64,000 nucleotides of DNA from Erythrobacter sp. (GCA_025698865.1 JAILWQ010000001.1:186001-250000), one strand, 5' to 3'. Positions 49,813 to 61,095 are shown, counted from the stretch's first letter. A program made the numbers and translations. The notes: a model not told the origin generated them from the letters alone.

Positions 49813-52080
49813 ATGAAGGCCCAGATTCTGGCCACCGTCGCATCCGCCGCCCTTCTTGGCGGATGCGCCACCATGCAGGACGACATGACGATGAACGACG
49901 GTGCCGCTGCCTACTCGCCCGACATCCCCGAGGGGACCGGCTATTTCGCGTCCGACAGCACGCTGCCCTTCCAGGCGCCGAATTTCGACCGGATCAGCGA
50001 GGACGACTATCTCCCCGCCTTCGAGCAGGGAATGCGCATCCACAGCGCCGAGATCGCGGCGATCCGCGACAATCCCGCCGCGCCGACCTTCGAGAACACG
50101 ATCGTCGCGCTGGAGAAATCAGGCCGGATGCTCGGCCGGGTCAGCACCGTGTTCTTCGCGCTCACCGGATCGAACACGACCGACCGGCTGGACGAGATCA
50201 ACACCGAGATCAGCCCCAAGCTGACCGCGCATGGCGATGCCATCACGCTCGATCCCAAGCTGTTCCAGCGGGTCAAGGCGGTCTACGACAACCGCGCCTC
50301 GATGAACCTGACGCAGGAAGACGCCAAGCTGCTGGAGGACACCTATGAAGGGATGGTCCATGCCGGCGCGATGCTGACCGATGCCCAGCGCCAGCAGGTC
50401 AAGGCGATCAACACCCAGCTTTCCACGCTGACCACCGAATTCGGCCAGCTCGCGCGCAACGCGATGAGCAACCAGACGGTGTTCTTCGACAATCGCAGCG
50501 ACCTTGCCGGCCTGTCGGACAGCGACATCCAGTCCGCCGCCGATCTCGCCGCCGAGAAGGGCCAGCCGGGCAAGTTCGCGATCGCCTTGCAGAACACCAC
50601 GCAGCAACCGCTCCTGCCCGCGATGAGCAACCGGCCTGCGCGCGAGAAGCTGTTCATGGCGAGCTATCACCGCGCCGACGGCACGACCTCGATCGACACG
50701 CGGGCGCTGATCGCCCGCATCGCCGGCCTGCGCGCGCAGAAGGCGGCGCTGTTCGGCGAGCCCGACTGGGCGACCTACGCCATGTGGGATCGGATGGCCG
50801 AGAACCCGAAGACCGCGCTCGACTTCATGGGCCAGATGGTCCCCGCCCTCGCCGCCACGCAGCGGCGCGAGGCGGCCATGCTCGACACCGCGATCGAGGC
50901 CGATGGCGGCGATTACGAGGTCAAGCCGTGGGACTGGTACCGCTACGCCAACAAGATCAAGGCCGAGCGCTACGATCTCGATGAAGACGCGGTGATGGAA
51001 TATTTCCAGATCGACAAGGTGCTGGAAGACGGCGTGTTCGAAATGGCGAACAAGCTCTACGGCCTGCGGTTCGAGCGGCGCACCGACCTGCCCGTCTATC
51101 ACCCGGACGTGTGGACCTACACCGTGTTCGACCGCGACGGTTCGGAACTGGGCCTATTCTACTTCGATCCGTATCAGCGCGCCTCCAAGCGCGGCGGCGC
51201 CTGGATGAGCAATTTCGTTGACCAGAGCGAGCTGTGGGGCACCAAGCCGGTGATCTACAACGTGCTGAACATCCCCAAGGCGCCCGAGGGCGAGCCCCAG
51301 CTGGTGAGCTTCGACAACGTCAACACCATGTTCCACGAGTTCGGCCACGCGCTGCACGGCTTCTTCGCCGACCAGCGCTATCCGAGCCTGTCGGGCACCG
51401 CCGTGGCGCGCGACTTCGTCGAATATCCGAGCCAGGTGCATGAAATGTGGGCGACCTGGCCCTCGATCCTGTCGAACTACGCCAAGCACTATCGCACCGG
51501 CGAGACGATCCCGGCCGAGATGATCGCCAAGATCGAGGAAGCGTCCAAGTTCAACCAAGGCTACGATTTCGGCGAGACGGTCGCTGCCGCCCTGCTCGAC
51601 ATGAAATGGGCCGCGCTGACTCCGGCGCAGGCCGCCGCGCTCGACACCCCGGCCAAGGTCGACGCTTTCGAGCGCCGTTCGCTGGAAGAACTCGGGCTCG
51701 AGGTCGACATGGTGCCGCCGCGCTATCGCAGCACTTATTTCAACCACATCTTCAGCGGGCCGACCGGCTATTCGGCGGGCTATTACAGCTATCTGTGGAC
51801 CGAAATGCTCGACCGCGACAGCCGCAAGTGGTTCCGCGAGAATGGCGGGCTGACCCGCGCCAATGGCGATCACTTCCGCGAGACCGTGCTGAGCAAGGGC
51901 GGGACGATGGATTACTTCCAGATGTTCCAGAACTTCGCGGGCCGCCAGCCCGACGTCACGCCGATGCTGGTCGCGCGCGGCCTGATCGGCAATGGCGAAG
52001 AGGCGGCGGACAGCGAAGTGGCCGATGACGGCCCCGCCACGGTCGGCGATGCCGGAACGACGGCGCCCGGCGCGAACTGA
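49813..52080 (+). CDS. M3 family zinc metallopeptidase (Dcp-like), lipoprotein
   Basis: A 755-residue peptidyl-dipeptidase Dcp-type peptidase. The signal peptide ends in a lipobox LLGGC (Cys18), so it is an envelope lipoprotein. The zinc site is H508-E-F-G-H512 in FHEFGHALHGF, with the downstream Glu region EYPSQVHEMWATWP. The C-terminal YYSYLWTEMLDRDSRKWF is the family ending. It removes C-terminal dipeptides. A terminator follows. Confidence 0.94.
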   Translation: MKAQILATVASAALLGGCATMQDDMTMNDGAAAYSPDIPEGTGYFASDSTLPFQAPNFDRISEDDYLPAFEQGMRIHSAEIAAIRDNPAAPTFENTIVALEKSGRMLGRVSTVFFALTGSNTTDRLDEINTEISPKLTAHGDAITLDPKLFQRVKAVYDNRASMNLTQEDAKLLEDTYEGMVHAGAMLTDAQRQQVKAINTQLSTLTTEFGQLARNAMSNQTVFFDNRSDLAGLSDSDIQSAADLAAEKGQPGKFAIALQNTTQQPLLPAMSNRPAREKLFMASYHRADGTTSIDTRALIARIAGLRAQKAALFGEPDWATYAMWDRMAENPKTALDFMGQMVPALAATQRREAAMLDTAIEADGGDYEVKPWDWYRYANKIKAERYDLDEDAVMEYFQIDKVLEDGVFEMANKLYGLRFERRTDLPVYHPDVWTYTVFDRDGSELGLFYFDPYQRASKRGGAWMSNFVDQSELWGTKPVIYNVLNIPKAPEGEPQLVSFDNVNTMFHEFGHALHGFFADQRYPSLSGTAVARDFVEYPSQVHEMWATWPSILSNYAKHYRTGETIPAEMIAKIEEASKFNQGYDFGETVAAALLDMKWAALTPAQAAALDTPAKVDAFERRSLEELGLEVDMVPPRYRSTYFNHIFSGPTGYSAGYYSYLWTEMLDRDSRKWFRENGGLTRANGDHFRETVLSKGGTMDYFQMFQNFAGRQPDVTPMLVARGLIGNGEEAADSEVADDGPATVGDAGTTAPGAN

Positions 52081-52104
52081 GGCTGTTACATAGCGTAAAG
52101 GGAA

Positions 52105-52137
52105 AGGGTCGGGCGGCAATGCCCGGCCCTTTTTCGT
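52105..52137 (+). terminator. terminator after the M3 peptidase gene
   Basis: AGGGTCGGGC (52105-52114) and GCCCGGCCCT (52121-52130) pair with one G-T, followed by TTTTCGTTT. Confidence 0.85.
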
Positions 52138-52146
52138 TTCAATTGC

Positions 52147-52434
52147 CTACTTGCCGCGCCAGGCGAGCGAGTTCTCGTTAAGCTCGCCGAGGTCTTCCTC
52201 GCCTGCAACCGCCGCCTCGCCCAATGCTATCGCGCGTTCGAGCAACTCGTCGGGCGCGTTGCGATAGGCGGGCGCGGGAATTTCCTCCGACCAATGGCCG
52301 CCCACCGCATTGTCGAGCAGGATGCGCTGGAAGCAATGATCCAGCCGGACCGGCCAGCCGCGCTCCTCGGCAAGCGCCGGCATCCGCTCGCGCGTGAGAG
52401 CGAACCAGCGATCGACAATGCGTTGTTCGGCCAT
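52147..52434 (-). CDS. small protein of unknown function, conserved-looking
   Basis: A 95-residue soluble protein. Distinctive segments are IVDRWFALTRERM, HCFQRILLDNAVGGHWSEE and ELNENSLAWRGK. I recall similar sequences in other sphingomonads sometimes labelled GCN5-related acetyltransferase, but no acetyltransferase motif is visible and the length is too short. It lies downstream of the TonB receptor gene on the same strand, 83 bp away. Confidence 0.7.
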   Translation of the reverse strand: MAEQRIVDRWFALTRERMPALAEERGWPVRLDHCFQRILLDNAVGGHWSEEIPAPAYRNAPDELLERAIALGEAAVAGEEDLGELNENSLAWRGK

Positions 52435-52517
52435 GAGAGTTTCAACCCCTCGCGACCGGATCGGTGCCCCGGTGGCAGGCGCCCTGCCATGCCGCGCCTT
52501 TCGTGCAGCCCGGCGGA

Positions 52518-54380
52518 TTACATCCGCGCCCGCACCCCGACGAAAGCGCCCCGCCCCGCCGTCGCGTAGCCCGCGGCGGTCTGGTAATCGGCATCGAACA
52601 CGTTCTCGATCCGTCCGAACAGCTGGTAGCGATCAGTGACGTCGTATGCGGCGCGCAGGTCGAACACCTCGTAGCCGTCGAGCCCGACCGTGTTCGCCGC
52701 ATCGTCGAAGCTGTCGCCGACAAGGCGCAAATCCGCGCCCAGCGCGAGGCCGAAACCGGTGGTGTAGTCGGCGAAAAGCGTGGCGGAGTAGTCCGGGCGC
52801 CGCGCGAGATCGAAGCCCGATAAGCGATCCTCGGCATCGAGGACGGTCGCCACGCCCGAGAGCCGCAGGCCGGGCAGGACATCCGCGCCAGCTTCGAATT
52901 CCAGACCCTGCGAGCGTGCGCGCGCGACATTGTCGTAGGTGCCGAAGGGGCGGTCGTTGCAGAGCGGCGCGGTCGATCCGAAACACGAGACGAAGGCGAT
53001 CAGGTCCTCGCTGTCGCGGCGGAAGGCGGTGGCGGCAAGATGCAGCCCCTCGCGGCGCGATCCCCGCTCGAAACCGATGTCGTAGCTCGTGCTGCGCTCT
53101 GGCTGGAGCGCGGTGTTGCCGAAGTCCGAGAACAGCTGGAAGAGGGTCGGCGCCTTGAAGCCTTCACCCACGCTCGCGCGCAGGCGCCAGCCGCTGCCGA
53201 GCGCGTAGCTGAGATCGCCGCCGAAGCTCGCCTCCGTGCCGAAACGGTCGTGATCGTCGATCCGCCCGCCGACATGGGCGGCGAGTCCGCCCAGCACCCA
53301 GCCGAACTGCGCGTAGGCGCCGGTGATCTCCGCCTCTGCCCGCGCGTCGGTGGCGGTTTCGTAGGAGGTCCATTCGTGCTCGGCCCCTGCGGCGATCACC
53401 AGACCGCCGATCAGCCGGTATTCGCCGCGCAGCGAGAGGCGGTCCGAGCGGCCGTCGCTGGTGAAGCTCGGCAGGTCCGAGACGGTGCGATCGAAATTGT
53501 CGCGCTCGGTGTCGGACAGCGAGTATGACCCGCGCAGCGTCAGGTCCTGCCCGTAATGGTTGAAGCCGACCCCGCCCGAATATTGCTCGGTCTCCTGCGT
53601 TTCGGCCGTGTCGGCCAGCGCGAAAGCGGGCGCGGGAAAGCCGTCTATGTCGAGATCGCCGGTCGCGTAGCGGCCGTTGACGAACAGTTCGAGCGTGGGC
53701 GTCACGTCGAGGAAGCCCGAACCGCCGAGCGAGAATTGCTCGAACCCGTCGCGCTCGGTGCCGTTGGCCGCGGCGGAGAAACCGTCGGTGCGGAACCAGT
53801 TGGCGTTGAGCCCGGCGAAATAGCTATCGCCCGCGATCCCTCCGGTGGCGCTGGCGGTGAGCGTGTCCCGCGCGCCGTATTCCACGCTTCCCTCCAGCCC
53901 GGTGCGGCCCCGGGTGGAAATGTCGAGCACGCCTCCGACCGCGTCCGATCCCCAGATGGTGGAATTGGAACCGCGCAGCAGGTCGAACTTGCCGACGCCC
54001 GAGGCAAGCAGAGTGCCGAAATCATAGCCGCCCGAAGGCGCGGCGGTGTCGGCCACCCGGACCCCGTCGATGAGCACGAGAAGTTGTTCGTTCGCAGCGC
54101 CGCGCACGAAGACGCCGGTCTGCGCGCCGACCGGACCAGTGCGCGTGATCGACACGCCGGTAGCGCGGCGCAGGATGCGCGTGGGGTCGGCCCCCTGGAC
54201 AGCATCGATCTCGGCCCGGTCGATGATCGTCACCGCCTGGCCTGTATTGGCGATGTCGGTGGCAAGGCCGTTGGCGGTCACGGTGATGGTGTCGGCCCTT
54301 TCCTCCGTATCGGCGGTGTCCTGCGCCTGAGCGGCCACGGGAACGAGAGAAACGGTCAACAAAAGCAGTTGCTTGAACAT
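52518..54380 (-). CDS. TonB-dependent outer-membrane receptor, BtuB-like
   Basis: A 620-residue outer-membrane transporter with a signal peptide (residues 1-20, VAAQAQ). A TonB-box-like ADTITVTANG is near residue 30. The plug domain (about 35-160) contains ILRRATGVSITRTGPVGAQTGVFVRGAANEQLLVLIDGVRV and VLDIST, followed by a 22-strand barrel ending GRGAFVGVRARM. Its length and the RGAANEQ plug motif match BtuB and relatives, which import cobalamin; other substrates are possible. AGGAG 6 bases upstream fixes the start. No clear cobalamin riboswitch is seen in the 222-bp leader. Confidence 0.88.
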   Translation of the reverse strand: MFKQLLLLTVSLVPVAAQAQDTADTEERADTITVTANGLATDIANTGQAVTIIDRAEIDAVQGADPTRILRRATGVSITRTGPVGAQTGVFVRGAANEQLLVLIDGVRVADTAAPSGGYDFGTLLASGVGKFDLLRGSNSTIWGSDAVGGVLDISTRGRTGLEGSVEYGARDTLTASATGGIAGDSYFAGLNANWFRTDGFSAAANGTERDGFEQFSLGGSGFLDVTPTLELFVNGRYATGDLDIDGFPAPAFALADTAETQETEQYSGGVGFNHYGQDLTLRGSYSLSDTERDNFDRTVSDLPSFTSDGRSDRLSLRGEYRLIGGLVIAAGAEHEWTSYETATDARAEAEITGAYAQFGWVLGGLAAHVGGRIDDHDRFGTEASFGGDLSYALGSGWRLRASVGEGFKAPTLFQLFSDFGNTALQPERSTSYDIGFERGSRREGLHLAATAFRRDSEDLIAFVSCFGSTAPLCNDRPFGTYDNVARARSQGLEFEAGADVLPGLRLSGVATVLDAEDRLSGFDLARRPDYSATLFADYTTGFGLALGADLRLVGDSFDDAANTVGLDGYEVFDLRAAYDVTDRYQLFGRIENVFDADYQTAAGYATAGRGAFVGVRARM

Positions 54381-54602
54381 GATATCTCCTGCGGCGAGCG
54401 AAGTGCGCCCGTGCTTGGGCCGCTCTCGATCGTCCATCCGTGATCTGTATGCGCGCGCCCTTGGCCCGAACGGCGAGCGGCGGCAAGCGCCTTGTCCGGG
54501 ACCGAGTCCTGCGGCGGGACCGGCGTTTCGCGCACCTCCCCCGACATCGGCATTAGTGGTAAGGAAAGGATCGCGCCGCTATTGGCTGCAGCCGGACCGC
54601 AT

Positions 54603-55724
54603 ATGCAATCTCGCCCGACCTCCCCTGCCCGGCCCGGTACGCGGTCAGCCGCGCGGCGCAGCCGCAAGCGCGCCGATCCGCGTTCGGCGCAGCGCGCGCG
54701 GATCGCGGCACTGAGCGCGCTGCTGGTCGCTGCGACCGTGCCGACCGTGGCGCAGAGCAGCGGCTGGCGCAGCCTTGTCGGCCTCGACCAGGAACCCGCG
54801 CCGCTCACCCCGATGCCGTTCGAGACCGCCGGAGAGAGCTTTCCGGGATCGGCATTCTACTGGGTGGAGGAACAGCCCCGCCTCGCCTTCGATGTCGAGG
54901 AATTGCGCAGCGCCGGTGCCTCGAGCGGCGGCGAGACCGTCATCTTCGCGCCAGCCCACGATCCGGAGAAGACCGGCCTTGCCGCCCCCGCCTTCCAGAG
55001 CGCGGGCAGCGGCCTCGACAAGGCGCGCGCACTGCAATGCCTTTCCATGGCCGTTTATTACGAGGCGGCGAGCGAGAGCTACGAAGGCCAGCGCGCGGTG
55101 GCACAGGTCGTGCTGAACCGGGTCGCTCATCCCGCCTATCCGGCGAGCGTGTGCGGCGTTGTGTTCCAGGGCTCGGAGCGCAGCACCGGCTGCCAGTTCA
55201 CCTTCACCTGCGACGGCAGCCTTGCCCGCACACCCTCGCGGCGTGGCTGGGCGGTGGCGCAGTCAATCGCGCTCTCGGCGCTCGCGGGGGATGTCTTCAC
55301 GCCGGTCGGCACGGCGACGCATTACCACACCCACGCGGTCCATCCGTACTGGGCTTCCAGTCTCGACTTCATCGGCGCGATCGGCGCGCACCGCTTCTAT
55401 CGCTGGAAGGGCCGGGCCGGCCTGGCGGACGCGTTCTCCATCTCCTATCGCGGCGGCGAACCGCTGGCCGCGCCCCGCCCGCGCGATCCGGGCCTGCTCG
55501 CCCCGCTGCCAGAGACGCCTTCGTCGATGCGCGGCCCGGCTGCGGCACCGCTCGGGCCGGTTCCCGATGTCGCGAGCCCGCCAGCACCAGCAGTGGCACC
55601 AGCGGCGGCACCCGTCGCCACCCCCTCCCCGGCCGCGAAGGACCGCCTGCCGGGTGGCGGTCAGGTCCGGCCCGAATATGCCCGCAGCGGACGCTGGATC
55701 GACGGAGCCGATCGCGAGGATTGA
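54603..55724 (+). CDS. SleB-type cell-wall hydrolase
   Basis: A 373-residue exported protein. A basic N-terminal region precedes a signal-anchor (RIAALSALLVAATVP). The hydrolase_2 (SleB) domain lies at about 140-275: LQCLSMAVYYEAASESYEGQRAVAQVVLNR, CQFTFTCDGSL and THYHTHAVHPYWASSL. The catalytic Glu is in YYEAASE. The C-terminal 100 residues are a Pro/Ala-rich tail. It hydrolyses peptidoglycan glycan strands or cross-links. The start is not firm; 54603 is the Met nearest the basic N-region, but a start at 54492 is open. Divergent from the TonB receptor gene. Confidence 0.82.
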   Translation: MQSRPTSPARPGTRSAARRSRKRADPRSAQRARIAALSALLVAATVPTVAQSSGWRSLVGLDQEPAPLTPMPFETAGESFPGSAFYWVEEQPRLAFDVEELRSAGASSGGETVIFAPAHDPEKTGLAAPAFQSAGSGLDKARALQCLSMAVYYEAASESYEGQRAVAQVVLNRVAHPAYPASVCGVVFQGSERSTGCQFTFTCDGSLARTPSRRGWAVAQSIALSALAGDVFTPVGTATHYHTHAVHPYWASSLDFIGAIGAHRFYRWKGRAGLADAFSISYRGGEPLAAPRPRDPGLLAPLPETPSSMRGPAAAPLGPVPDVASPPAPAVAPAAAPVATPSPAAKDRLPGGGQVRPEYARSGRWIDGADRED

Positions 55725-55847
55725 GCGGACCGCCGCGCGCGAAATCCTTTACGGCGTCATAACTCTGCTGCGGAACGAAGCCTTAGCGCACCCGGCCCTA
55801 ACCAAAGACAGCCGAAACCACCGCCTGTCCTTGCCGGAGCCCGTCGC

Positions 55848-56222
55848 ATGCCATTCCATTTCGCCGCTGCCCGCTCGGCCGCGAAGTCGCCGGTCGCTCG
55901 CATCCTTTCGCGCAGGCCCGTGGCCCGTCCCGCCAACGACAATCCCGGCGCGATCCGCCGCGTCCCCGGCGCTGCGAGAGGCGACCTTGTGGCCTATCAG
56001 GCTTTCGGTCTAGACCAGCAGGACCTGCTTCTGAAAGCGGCGCTGCGCCATTTCGCGGAACACGGCATCGGGGCAGCGCGCGAGGCCCGCAAGCAGGCCG
56101 AGAACGCCTTCTTCGCCGACGACCGGCAGTCCTACGAATGGTGGCTGGGTATCTGCCGCGCGCTCGACCGGCGACTTGCGCAGCGTATCGATGCGATGGC
56201 CGAACCAGCGTTAACAGTTTGA
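55848..56222 (+). CDS. small protein of unknown function
   Basis: A 124-residue soluble protein. The N-terminus is basic with RPANDNPGAIRR, a motif I recall from other short alphaproteobacterial proteins. The rest is helical and polar, with LVAYQAFGLDQQDLLLKAALRHFAEHG and SYEWWLGICRALDRRLAQR. No signal peptide or catalytic motif. It lies between the hydrolase gene and the GGDEF-EAL gene, same strand. Confidence 0.68.
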   Translation: MPFHFAAARSAAKSPVARILSRRPVARPANDNPGAIRRVPGAARGDLVAYQAFGLDQQDLLLKAALRHFAEHGIGAAREARKQAENAFFADDRQSYEWWLGICRALDRRLAQRIDAMAEPALTV

Positions 56223-56297
56223 ACGCAGGGGCTTTCGGGTTTTCGTACGATCAACTCACCCCCGCGTTAACCAATTCTCGACAGTTCCGGGCGGATA

Positions 56298-58268
56298 ATG
56301 GCGACGATGAGGAACCGGCGCGGAACCGACGAGCCCGAATTGCTGCCTCCGTCTGACGAGAGTGAGGACGGGTTGAGCGATCGCGTCCGGCTTCTGCTGG
56401 TCCAGACCCTCTACACCCACCCCAGCAGCCTTGCGATCGGTGCCGTCAACGGCATCGTGTCGAGCCTGGTCGCCGCCTGGCTCAGCGGCGCGCGGCTGAT
56501 GTATGTTCTCGCCGCGATCCTCGCCGCCATCGCGATCGCGCGCGTCGCGTTCGCGCATCGCCTGCCGCGCGGTCGGAAGTCCCACAACGCCCGCTGGCTC
56601 GAAATCGCCTACGAAATCGGGGCTTTCGCCTATGCCGGAATGATCGGCATTATAGCGGCGGCGACGATCGTGATGGATCTGCCCGCCGGGGTCGAGCTGC
56701 TCATGGTCGCCAATGCACTGGGGTACGGCACCGGCATCTGCGCCCGCAACGCCGGGCGGCCCGTGATCGCGCTGGGCCAGCTCGCCTGGGTGACTCTGCC
56801 GGTCATGGCGGCGTGCCTGTGGGTCGGCGGGCTTGCCCTGTATCTGCTCGCTCTCAACATGCTGCTGCTCCTGCCGGCGATGGCGAGCATCACGCTGAAC
56901 GTCTTCAAGATGCTGCGCAGGTCGATCGGCGAAGCGAAGAAGAGCCGACAACTGGCCGAGGAAATGCGGATTCTGGCGCGGACGGACATCGTCACCAATC
57001 TGGCCAACCGCGCCGGCCTCAACCACTATCTCGATCAGGCGATCGCCGGGCGCGGAGAGCGTTCGCTCGGCATGTTCTGGATCGACATCGATCGCTTCAA
57101 GGAAGTCAACGACCTGCTCGGCCACCAGACCGGCGACAGAGTCCTGGCCGAAATCGGGGCGAGACTGGCCGATGTCGTGCCGCAGGACGGCATCGTCGCG
57201 CGGTTCGGGGGCGACGAGTTCGTGATGCTGTGTGAGGTCGAGGACAAGCGCGCCTGCGAAAGGCTGGCGGCGCGCCTGCTGAGCGAGATCAATCGCCCCG
57301 TCCGCTTTAACGACGAGCGGCTCGAGGTGAAGGCTTCCGTCGGCATCGCCGCCATGCCGGAAGACGGCGAGACCGCCGAAACCCTGATGCAGCACGCCGA
57401 CCTTGCGCTCTATCACGCCAAGGCCAACGGCAAGAACCAGATGGCCTTCTTCGACCGTTCGATGACGCGTGAACTGGTGCGCCGGCGGGAGATCGAGGGC
57501 GAGTTGCGCGCTGCCCTGCAACGCGACGAGCTGTCGATCTTCTTCCAGCCGATCGTCGATCTGACGACCGGCAAGATCCGCTCCTTCGAGGCGCTGGTCC
57601 GCTGGTTCCACCCCGAGAAGGGCGAATTGCGACCCGACGAGTTCATCCCCGTCGCCGAGGAAACCGGCGCGATCGTCACTCTGGGCAACTGGATCACCGC
57701 GCAGGCCGCGCGGGCCGCGGCACAGTGGCCCGAGGACATCACGCTGGCGGTCAATCTCTCGCCGTTGCAGATCAAGGCTCCGGGCGCGGCGCTCGGCATC
57801 CTGAATTCGCTCCGGGATGCGGGCCTCGACCCCACACGACTGGAGCTCGAGGTGACCGAGACGCTGTTCCTCGAGGACAGTCCGACTGTGGTCAGCTTCA
57901 TCGAGGAACTCTCGGCCGTCGGCGTGCGCTTCGCTCTCGACGACTTCGGGACGGGCTATTCCTCGCTCGGCTATATCCACAAATGGCCCTTCTCCAAGAT
58001 CAAGGTGGACCGCAGTTTCGTTTCCGGGCCGCATGTCGGCCGGAAAAGCGATGCGATCATCCGTGCCGTCAGCCAGATGGCCGCGACGCTCGACATGGAC
58101 ATCGTGGCCGAGGGGTTGGAGACCATCGATCAGGTCGGCGCGGTGCGCGACGCGGGCTGTAATCTGGGCCAAGGCTATTACTTCAGCCGCCCGGTGCCCG
58201 ACTATCTCGCGGCCATGCTGCTCGCGCAGGACCGCGAGAACGACAAGCTGCGCCACGCCTTCGGCTGA
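56298..58268 (+). CDS. membrane-bound GGDEF-EAL protein
   Basis: A 656-residue protein. The N-terminal about 210 residues contain five or six hydrophobic helices. The GGDEF domain (about 225-390) has an intact G304-G-D-E-F308. The EAL domain (about 405-645) has intact E431-A-L, DDFGTGYSSLGY and other metal-binding residues. Both signatures look complete, so either cyclic-di-GMP synthesis or hydrolysis, or both, are possible. Signal input would come from the membrane domain. It is preceded by a small unknown gene and followed by the mdh operon. Confidence 0.93.
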   Translation: MATMRNRRGTDEPELLPPSDESEDGLSDRVRLLLVQTLYTHPSSLAIGAVNGIVSSLVAAWLSGARLMYVLAAILAAIAIARVAFAHRLPRGRKSHNARWLEIAYEIGAFAYAGMIGIIAAATIVMDLPAGVELLMVANALGYGTGICARNAGRPVIALGQLAWVTLPVMAACLWVGGLALYLLALNMLLLLPAMASITLNVFKMLRRSIGEAKKSRQLAEEMRILARTDIVTNLANRAGLNHYLDQAIAGRGERSLGMFWIDIDRFKEVNDLLGHQTGDRVLAEIGARLADVVPQDGIVARFGGDEFVMLCEVEDKRACERLAARLLSEINRPVRFNDERLEVKASVGIAAMPEDGETAETLMQHADLALYHAKANGKNQMAFFDRSMTRELVRRREIEGELRAALQRDELSIFFQPIVDLTTGKIRSFEALVRWFHPEKGELRPDEFIPVAEETGAIVTLGNWITAQAARAAAQWPEDITLAVNLSPLQIKAPGAALGILNSLRDAGLDPTRLELEVTETLFLEDSPTVVSFIEELSAVGVRFALDDFGTGYSSLGYIHKWPFSKIKVDRSFVSGPHVGRKSDAIIRAVSQMAATLDMDIVAEGLETIDQVGAVRDAGCNLGQGYYFSRPVPDYLAAMLLAQDRENDKLRHAFG

Positions 58269-58359
58269 GAAGGGCAGCTCGACCCGGTAAATCGGGGAAC
58301 ACGAGATGCGTTCAGGCGTCGGTCATTGGGCGTGCGCGACGCTGCGTAATCAGCGCTTG

Positions 58360-58389
58360 TTGCTATCGCGAACCATTTGCAAAGATAGT
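58360..58389 (+). promoter_or_regulatory. candidate promoter of the mdh-suc operon
   Basis: TTGCTA (58360-58365), 18 bp, GATAGT (58384-58389), in a locally AT-richer patch of the 280-bp gap before mdh. Each hexamer matches four of six consensus positions. The leader would be about 150 nt. Nothing else is recognised in 58269-58548. Confidence 0.25.
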
Positions 58390-58392
58390 TAG

Positions 58393-59523
<1,131 letters not shown>

Positions 59524-59579
59524 ACGCGTTCCCGGCCCGACGGTCGGGATCGTTCCCTCTTTCAACAAGGATCGAGTTC

Positions 59580-60116
59580 ATGGGTATTGCTGCTCTTCGT
59601 TCGTTCGGCAGTCTGGCGTTTGCCGGGGCCGCTTTCGTCCTCGCGCCTGCCGCCCATGCGCAAAGCGATCCGACTGAAGACCTGCCATCCGTCGGGAGTG
59701 CGGGCCTGATCGATGCGGCAAAGGACTGTTCCGACGCCCATGACGGCGCGACCGTCGATCTGGCCCTTCTCGACGAGCGAGGCTGGACCGAGCTGACGAT
59801 CACCGACGACGAGGGCGAAGAACTCGACCTGCCGGTTCACTTCTTCAACCGCGCCGAGGGCGATCCGCTCATCGTCGTGCCGCTCGCCGAAGGTGCTCCC
59901 GCGGTGTGCGTCGCGACCGGTATCGTCGCCGAGGGCGCGGCGGCCGTTCCCGCTATCCAGACCGCCTTTGCCGACGCTTTCGGCGAAGGCATGGTCGAGG
60001 GCGAACAGGCGGCCTACAACCACGACGGCAAGATGATCGCCACCAATTTCGAAGAGGACGAGGAACAGGGCTTCGTGGCCCAGGTCGCCGTCCTCGAGCA
60101 GCAATCCGGAGACTGA
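59580..60116 (+). CDS. exported protein of unknown function within the TCA operon
   Basis: A 178-residue protein with a signal peptide (residues 1-28, APAAHAQ). The mature part is very acidic with two cysteines (about 49 and 109), a possible disulphide. No enzymatic motif is visible. It lies 56 bp after mdh and 4 bp before sucD on the same strand, in the position where sucC is often found in alphaproteobacteria. It is about half the length of SucC and unrelated in sequence. Function unknown. Confidence 0.75.
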   Translation: MGIAALRSFGSLAFAGAAFVLAPAAHAQSDPTEDLPSVGSAGLIDAAKDCSDAHDGATVDLALLDERGWTELTITDDEGEELDLPVHFFNRAEGDPLIVVPLAEGAPAVCVATGIVAEGAAAVPAIQTAFADAFGEGMVEGEQAAYNHDGKMIATNFEEDEEQGFVAQVAVLEQQSGD

Positions 60117-60120
60117 AGCC

Positions 60121-61011
60121 ATGTCCATCCTCGTAAACAAGAACACCAAGGTCATCACTCAGGGGATGACCGGAGATACCGGCACCTTCCACACCCAGCA
60201 AGCGCTCGATTACGGGACGCAGATGGTCGCGGGCGTCACGCCCGGTAAGGGCGGCACGACGCATATCGGCCTGCCGAACTTCAACACGGTGAAGGAAGCC
60301 AAGGCCGAAACCGGCGCCGATGCCTCGGTCATCTACGTTCCGCCGCCCTTCGCCGCGGATGCGATCTGCGAAGCGATCGACGCGGAAATCCCGCTCATCG
60401 TCACGATCACCGAAGGCATCCCGGTGCTCGACATGGTGCGCGTGAAGGCCGCGCTCGAGGGTTCGAACAGCCGGCTGATCGGTCCGAACTGCCCCGGCGT
60501 GCTGACGCCCGGCGAGTGCAAGATCGGCATCATGCCCGGCTCGATCTTCCAGAAGGGTTCGGTCGGTGTGGTCAGCCGCTCGGGCACGCTGACCTACGAG
60601 GCCGTGCACCAGACCACGCAGGTCGGCCTCGGTCAGACCACCGCGGTCGGCATCGGCGGCGATCCGGTCAATGGCACCAATTTCATCGACGTGCTCGATC
60701 TCTTCCTCGACGACGACGAGACCAAGTCGATCATCATGATCGGCGAGATCGGCGGCAGCGCGGAAGAAGAGGCCGCGGCTTTCATCAAGGAACAGGCCGC
60801 CAATGGCCGCAAGAAGCCGATGGTCGGCTTCATCGCGGGCCGCACGGCGCCTCCGGGCCGCCGCATGGGCCATGCCGGCGCGATCGTCTCCGGCGGCCAG
60901 GGCGGCGCGGACGACAAGATCGCGGCGATGGAGGATGCGGGCATCCGCGTTTCGCCCTCGCCCAGCGAGCTCGGCATCACGCTCGACGCGATGCTCAAGG
61001 AACTCGCCTGA
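60121..61011 (+). CDS. sucD: succinate--CoA ligase alpha subunit
   Basis: A 296-residue enzyme subunit. The phosphorylated active-site His is H251 in [14 protein letters not shown]. The CoA-binding region includes [21 protein letters not shown], and [22 protein letters not shown] follows. It pairs with SucC, which is absent from the window. Succinyl-CoA is converted to succinate with nucleotide triphosphate formation. Confidence 0.97.
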   Translation: MSILVNKNTKVITQGMTGDTGTFHTQQALDYGTQMVAGVTPGKGGTTHIGLPNFNTVKEAKAETGADASVIYVPPPFAADAICEAIDAEIPLIVTITEGIPVLDMVRVKAALEGSNSRLIGPNCPGVLTPGECKIGIMPGSIFQKGSVGVVSRSGTLTYEAVHQTTQVGLGQTTAVGIGGDPVNGTNFIDVLDLFLDDDETKSIIMIGEIGGSAEEEAAAFIKEQAANGRKKPMVGFIAGRTAPPGRRMGHAGAIVSGGQGGADDKIAAMEDAGIRVSPSPSELGITLDAMLKELA

Positions 61012-61095
61012 CACTGATTGTGGCGGTCGCCCATTCGGCATGATTGGGGACCGCCTGCGCTGCTCGACCGTTCAGGAGCGCTAGAGGTTTGAACA

